Shown piece after piece: positions 59,713-64,000 of a stretch of DNA of 64,000 nt. A program made the position numbers and the translations under genes. Below the pieces are notes generated by a model. It saw nothing but the letters and a program-made list of their open reading frames with translations, did no database searches and was not told the DNA's origin. Origin of the DNA: Bdellovibrionaceae bacterium UBA1609 (GTDB taxonomy: Bacteria > Bdellovibrionota > Bdellovibrionia > Bdellovibrionales > UBA1609); the NCBI GenBank assembly GCA_002321895.1, contig DCMZ01000003.1, positions 186,001 to 250,000 on the forward strand. Direction: 5' to 3'. Position 1 is the first letter of the stretch. Every line of letters begins with the position of its first letter.

Positions 59713-60926
59713 GCTAACATCTCCTTGGCTTTTACTAGAGCCGCTTTTAACTGGTGAACATCATCAATAGTATTATAGATAGACAGACTGGCCCGAATGG
59801 AGCCAGGCACTTTAAAGCGCTTCATTAATGGCATACAACAGTGATGGCCGCATCGAACGGCAATGCCTTGCTGATCTAGGATCGCACCAACATCTGAAGG
59901 ATGAATGCCCTTTAGATTAAAAGACAAAATATTAATTCTATTGTCTGACTCCCCACCTAGAAATTCTAGGTCGGTAATTTCAGATAGCAGTCGCTGACCC
60001 TCTTGAGTCATCTCGGTTTCCTGTTCAAAAACCTTGTTTAAATCCAACTGACTGAGATACTCAAGGCCTTTAGCTAAACCGTACACTCCGGCGATATGTG
60101 GAGTTCCGGCTTCAAATCTCTGCGGCGAATTCAGAAAAGTAATTTCTTCAAAGTTCACTTGGTCGATCATACTTCCGCCACCCTTAAAAGGAGGCAGTTC
60201 ATTCATTAACTCCTCTCGACCATAGAGAACACCAATTCCTGTGGGAGAAAACAACTTGTGCCCTGAGAACGAAATAAAATCACACCCGATATCTTGAACA
60301 TCCACCGGCATACATGAAACCGACTGAGCCGCATCTAAATGCACTAAAACTCCCACTTCATGGGCTAACCTTGTGATTTCCTTCACCGGATTAATAGTTC
60401 CTATGCCATTAGAAACATGCACAACACTGACCATTTTAGTTCGTGGATTTAAAAACCCCTTATAGGCTTCCATATCCAGTTCGCCATTATCCAAAAGAGG
60501 AATCACGTTTATTTTTAGACCGCGCTGCTTAGCCATTAAGTACCAAGGCACAATATTAGAGTGATGTTCCATTTCACTAAGAATGATCTCATCGCCCTCT
60601 TTAAAACGACCATCGGCTAAAACATGAGCCAGTAAATTAATGGAGTCTGTAGTTCCTGAGGTAAAAATAATGTCATTAGGAGACTTAGCGCCAATAAACT
60701 TTTGCACTCCAATTCTCGCATTTTCATAGGCCTCTGTTGCCAGATCGGAAAGATGATGCGCCCCTCTATGAACATTAGAAGATCTGTGCAAATAAAACTC
60801 CGAAAGAGCATCAATGACAGGCTGAGGTTTTAATGTACTGGCGCCACTATCTAGATAGATTAAATCTTTGCCCCGCACTTGATCACTCAGGCTTGGAAAA
60901 TCTTGTCTTACTCCCAAATCTGCCAT
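59709..60926 (-). CDS. sufS: Cysteine desulfurase SufS
   Basis: The 405-residue PLP enzyme removes sulfur from cysteine for cluster assembly. The PLP Lys is K224 (SFSGHKLFSPTG), with HLDAAQS before it; the persulfide Cys is C363 in RCGHHCCMPLM, in the short type II loop typical of SufS. A second Cys (C364) follows directly, where Ala is common. ATG 60926 shares one base with the sufD stop (TAATG). Neither SufE nor SufU is encoded between here and the operon end, so the sulfur acceptor must be elsewhere. Confidence 0.95.
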   Translation of the reverse strand: MADLGVRQDFPSLSDQVRGKDLIYLDSGASTLKPQPVIDALSEFYLHRSSNVHRGAHHLSDLATEAYENARIGVQKFIGAKSPNDIIFTSGTTDSINLLAHVLADGRFKEGDEIILSEMEHHSNIVPWYLMAKQRGLKINVIPLLDNGELDMEAYKGFLNPRTKMVSVVHVSNGIGTINPVKEITRLAHEVGVLVHLDAAQSVSCMPVDVQDIGCDFISFSGHKLFSPTGIGVLYGREELMNELPPFKGGGSMIDQVNFEEITFLNSPQRFEAGTPHIAGVYGLAKGLEYLSQLDLNKVFEQETEMTQEGQRLLSEITDLEFLGGESDNRINILSFNLKGIHPSDVGAILDQQGIAVRCGHHCCMPLMKRFKVPGSIRASLSIYNTIDDVHQLKAALVKAKEMLA

Positions 60927-62272
60927 TACACGTTCCAATCTATTTGATCGACAAATTGAATTAAATACTTTCTAGAATCCTCAGCGGTTTGTTTGTAGAG
61001 AACATCCATAGCAAAACCACGAGCAATCATTTTCGTGGCTTCATCTTCAGATATGGCGCGACTGTTAAAATAGAACACTTCTGATTTATCCAGAGGACCT
61101 GATGCCGACCCATGATTGGCTTTGACATCATCCGCACTCACTTCCAACTCTGGCTTGGAATCAATTTCTGCTTTGGATGACAGCAACAAATTTTGATTTA
61201 ACTGAGAGGAGTCCGTTCTCTGTGCCTCTTGATCAATAGTGATTTTACCATTGAAAACCGCTCGGGACTGATCATCTAAAATGCCTTTATAGAGTTGACG
61301 GCTCAACCCATTAGGTTTGGCGTGTCGAATTTCCGTGTGATTGTCCACATGCTGCGATCCCTTTGTTAAATAGAGGCCGTTCACATGAGCCTCAGCACCC
61401 TCACCCAATATGTCCACTTGAATGTCATTGCGAATGAGCTCTCCACCTAAACTCACGCTGGTGGCTTCAAAAAAACTATCTCTTTGCATATTGCATTTAA
61501 CAGATCCAAAATGATGACCCGATTCAAACTCATCCACCAACTTAGAGTACTTCAGCCGTGCATTGGCGCCTAATTCAATGGTCGTAAACACGTTTTGAAA
61601 ATAGCCCTGACCGTGATCTCCACTACCAATACAACTTTCCACAAGTTCTAGTTCCGAACCCGTCTCCAAGACAACCACACTTTTTGGCGACTGAGTCCAC
61701 GCCTTTGAGGACTCCCCCGCACATAGATGTAGTACATGAAGTGGTTTATCTAATTTTTGATTTTTAGCCACTCGGATCCAATAACCATCCTCGGTAAGGC
61801 TGCTGTTAAGATCATCCATGGAGGCTTCACCATGTTTTATATAATAAGTGTCTTCGACCTTTTTAAAATTTTCTATCTGGTCACTGTTCATGCCCATGAT
61901 CACTTCCGAAAACGCCGTCACTGATACGCCAGTAACTACTGGCAAATGCGACAATCCAGGAATATACACGCCATTGGCGAACACCAACCGATAGGCATCC
62001 AAAGAAAACCCACGGAGGATTTTTGGGTCGGACTCCAACACATCCATTTCTATGGCTGGCGCTGGGGCAAATTCTTTTTTAGAAAGTGTGGACAAATCGG
62101 TGTACTTCCAGCTTTCTTTTTTGGTTGTTGGCAACCCCGACTCCTGCAATCGTCCCCAGGAATTTTGTTTTTCCTTTAATAGACGTTCACCAAAATCTCC
62201 ACGACCGTAAGATTGAAGACCCTTTAGGCCCTCATTAAATATAGAATCTAAATTATTTGTTGAAATCATCAT
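60926..62272 (-). CDS. sufD: Fe-S assembly scaffold subunit SufD
   Basis: The 448-residue protein shows the SufB/D beta-helix core. The C-terminal region has QRTDSSQLNQNLLLSSKAEI, then ELEVSADDVKANHGSASGPLD (in pieces) and YFNSRAISEDEATKMIARGFAMDVL, the typical SufD ending, with the conserved His of KANHGSA. The N-terminal 90 residues are helical, with KKESWKYTDLSTLSKKEF. SufD pairs with SufB and SufC as the cluster-building complex. It is 5 bases after sufC. Confidence 0.94.
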   Translation of the reverse strand: MMISTNNLDSIFNEGLKGLQSYGRGDFGERLLKEKQNSWGRLQESGLPTTKKESWKYTDLSTLSKKEFAPAPAIEMDVLESDPKILRGFSLDAYRLVFANGVYIPGLSHLPVVTGVSVTAFSEVIMGMNSDQIENFKKVEDTYYIKHGEASMDDLNSSLTEDGYWIRVAKNQKLDKPLHVLHLCAGESSKAWTQSPKSVVVLETGSELELVESCIGSGDHGQGYFQNVFTTIELGANARLKYSKLVDEFESGHHFGSVKCNMQRDSFFEATSVSLGGELIRNDIQVDILGEGAEAHVNGLYLTKGSQHVDNHTEIRHAKPNGLSRQLYKGILDDQSRAVFNGKITIDQEAQRTDSSQLNQNLLLSSKAEIDSKPELEVSADDVKANHGSASGPLDKSEVFYFNSRAISEDEATKMIARGFAMDVLYKQTAEDSRKYLIQFVDQIDWNV

Positions 62273-62277
62273 AATTC

Positions 62278-63030
62278 CTAATTCACCAACCAGTCGTAAC
62301 CTTTTTCCTCGAGCTCTAATGCCAACTCTGGCCCTCCGGTTTGAATAATTTTGCCACCCGCTAAAACATGTACGAAATCGGGCTTTATATAATCCAGCAA
62401 GCGTTGATAGTGAGTCACAAGCACAACCGCATTGTGCTTGGATTTGATTTTATTCACCCCATTAGAAACCACTTTAAGCGCATCAATATCAAGCCCACTG
62501 TCTGTTTCATCAAGAAAGGCCAGTCTTGGGTTCAGCACTGCCATCTGCAAAATTTCATTTCGCTTTTTCTCTCCACCACTAAAACCTTCGTTCACCGGGC
62601 GGTCTAAGAACTTAGAATCCATTTCCACAACTTTAGCTTTTTCACTCAGGAAATTTCTAAAGTCTTCCTCCGACATCTCTCCGGCTCCGGAGTGCTTACT
62701 TACGGCATTAAAGGCTTTGTGTAAAAAGTGAAAGTTAGTCACACCTGGGATTTCGATAGGATACTGAAACGCCATAAAGATGCCCTCTCTGGCTCTCTCG
62801 TCCGCTTCCATCTCTAAAATATCGGTGTCTTTAAAATCGATATCATAAGTCACCGACCCAGAAGTCACTTCATAATCTGGATGTCCAGCAACCACTTTAG
62901 AAAGTGTACTCTTACCAGAACCATTCGGCCCCATGATGGCATGCACTTCACCGGCGTTCACCGTAAGGCTAAGGCCCTTTAAAATCTCTGTCTCTTCAAC
63001 TCTTGCGTGTAAGTTTTCAATCTTTAACAT
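62278..63030 (-). CDS. sufC: Fe-S assembly ATPase SufC
   Basis: The 250-residue ABC-type ATPase has Walker A GPNGSGKST, signature FSGGEKKRNEILQ and Walker B RLAFLDETDSGLDID, with the His switch VLVTHYQRLLDYI, all as in SufC. It binds SufB and SufD and drives their rearrangement. It lies 12 bases after sufB. Confidence 0.97.
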   Translation of the reverse strand: MLKIENLHARVEETEILKGLSLTVNAGEVHAIMGPNGSGKSTLSKVVAGHPDYEVTSGSVTYDIDFKDTDILEMEADERAREGIFMAFQYPIEIPGVTNFHFLHKAFNAVSKHSGAGEMSEEDFRNFLSEKAKVVEMDSKFLDRPVNEGFSGGEKKRNEILQMAVLNPRLAFLDETDSGLDIDALKVVSNGVNKIKSKHNAVVLVTHYQRLLDYIKPDFVHVLAGGKIIQTGGPELALELEEKGYDWLVN

Positions 63031-63042
63031 TTAAGGTCTCCA

Positions 63043-64000
63043 TCAACCGATACTATTTTCTAGTTTCATTTCTATTAGCTTTACAGCCTCAACTGAAAAC
63101 TCGAGAGGCAATTGTTTAAATACGTCTTTGCAAAAACCATTCACTAACATGGCAATACAGTCCTCCATGTCTAGTCCGCGAGACTGGAGATAGAACAACT
63201 GGTCCGCACTGATTCTCGAAGTGGAAGCTTCGTGTTCCACCTTGGCCGTTTTGTTTTTCATTTCGATATAGGGAAACGTATTTGCCGCACATTTATCTCC
63301 CACAAGCATGGAATCACATTGGGTGTAATTTCTTGCGTTAGTGGCCGAAGGCAATACTTTGACCAAGCCACGATAAGAGTTTTTAGACCCATCTGCCGAG
63401 ATACCTTTAGATATGATAGTGGACTTGGTGTTTTTACCAATGTGGATCATCTTTGTTCCGGTGTCCGCCTGCATTTTATCATGGGTCATGGCCACGGAGT
63501 AAAAGGCCCCTTGGGAGTTTTCCCCTTGCAGAATACAGCTCGGATATTTCCACGTGATTGCCGAACCCGCTTCCACTTGAGTCCATGAGATTTTAGAGTT
63601 TTTACCCTGACACCGACCCCGCTTGGTTACAAAGTTATAAACTCCACCCTTGCCTTCGCTATTACCTGGGTACCAGTTTTGAACTGTGGAATAGTTGATC
63701 TCTGCATCGTCCAACGCAATCAACTCCACTACGGCGGCATGCAATTGCTTTTCGTCACGCATCGGAGCAGTACAGCCCTCTAAATAATTCACAAAGCTGC
63801 CTTCATCAGCCACCACAAGAGTTCGCTCGAACTGGCCTGTTTCAGCGGCATTAATTCTAAAATATGTCGACAGATCCATAGGGCACTTAACGCCTTTAGG
63901 AATGTAACAAAAAGAACCGTCTGTAAAAACAGCCGCATTTAAAGCAGCGTAAAAGTTATCTCTATAGGGAACCACTTTCCCAAAGTATTTTTTCACAAGC
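63043..64000 (-). CDS. sufB: Fe-S assembly scaffold subunit SufB, C-terminal part
   Basis: The gene runs out of the window on the right; about 319 residues of a protein normally 470-480 long are present. Recognisable are GSFCYIPKGVKCPMDLSTYF, RTLVVADEGSFVNYLEGCTAP, GAFYSVAMTH, and the end ISADQLFYLQSRGLDMEDC with NGFCKDVF. SufB holds the nascent cluster with SufD and receives sulfur from SufS. This is the upstream-most visible gene of the SUF operon; a regulator such as IscR/SufR may lie beyond the edge. Confidence 0.95.
   Translation of the reverse strand, partial: LVKKYFGKVVPYRDNFYAALNAAVFTDGSFCYIPKGVKCPMDLSTYFRINAAETGQFERTLVVADEGSFVNYLEGCTAPMRDEKQLHAAVVELIALDDAEINYSTVQNWYPGNSEGKGGVYNFVTKRGRCQGKNSKISWTQVEAGSAITWKYPSCILQGENSQGAFYSVAMTHDKMQADTGTKMIHIGKNTKSTIISKGISADGSKNSYRGLVKVLPSATNARNYTQCDSMLVGDKCAANTFPYIEMKNKTAKVEHEASTSRISADQLFYLQSRGLDMEDCIAMLVNGFCKDVFKQLPLEFSVEAVKLIEMKLENSIG

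Overview
The window looks like a chromosomal segment of a Gram-negative, motile member of the Bdellovibrionota/Deltaproteobacteria type. Signs of this are a moderate A+T bias by eye, lipoproteins and beta-barrel proteins, a chemotaxis operon, many secreted metallopeptidases, PilZ-like and receiver-like domains, an ECF sigma/anti-sigma pair, a proteobacterial GshA, tandem ArsA-type ATPases and a SUF operon. The taxonomic placement is inference. No phage, insertion sequence, CRISPR array, rRNA or plasmid functions were seen. There is one tRNA (Val, anticodon TAC).

Layout. 1-5.6 kb: chemotaxis operon on the plus strand (cheA 3' part, cheW, thioredoxin-like membrane protein, MCP, and one gene fusing CheR, a receiver domain and CheB). 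5.6-12 kb: an unknown protein, a twitch-type radical SAM protein, a receiver/PilZ-like protein, a scramblase-like protein and a DacB/PBP4 peptidase. 11.9-13.5 kb: ECF sigma factor with a RskA-like anti-sigma factor. 13.6-20 kb: a minus-strand locus for exported redox proteins (transglutaminase-like protein, outer-membrane porin, four-helix membrane protein, covalent-FMN protein, c-heme lipoprotein, ApbE flavin transferase, duplicated di-heme cytochrome, small exported protein). 20-22.7 kb: HD phosphohydrolase, phosphopantetheinyl transferase and PilZ protein. 23-27.7 kb: barrel-like protein and a 1238-residue metzincin lipoprotein. 27.8-33 kb: unknown protein, GT-C-type membrane protein, an HExxH/PP-loop pair, a spermidine-synthase-like protein, tRNA-Val. 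33-40 kb: secreted protein, TPR/winged-helix regulator, lon, clpX, clpP. 40-49 kb: pepA, a 141-bp structured repeat, an exported protein, a gshA/EI24/TPR-lipoprotein/arsA/arsA operon, and tig. 49-56 kb: the division and envelope operon ftsE-ftsX-envC-ctpA-metallopeptidase. 56-59 kb: metallopeptidase lipoprotein, membrane-anchored protein and a 20-residue hydrophobic peptide. 59-64 kb: SUF operon sufBCDS-nfu.

How the genes work together. The best candidate for an undescribed system is the 14-20 kb locus. ApbE would attach FMN to the neighbouring FMN-binding protein. A single-heme lipoprotein, a di-heme cytochrome, a small membrane protein and a porin are encoded alongside, so a flavin/heme electron path towards the outer membrane is plausible. 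The membrane protein and the mature N-terminus of the porin share a short acidic motif (F-S-F-[DE]-[DE]-[LM]-D-[AS]-E-x-A-x-x-V-V), which could be a periplasmic contact. Other notable points are two genes whose only well-placed Shine-Dalgarno sequence precedes an ATT codon, a candidate toxin-like mini-protein at 58902-58964, and palindromic repeats related to GCTCCAAAAGG...GGCACCTTTT.
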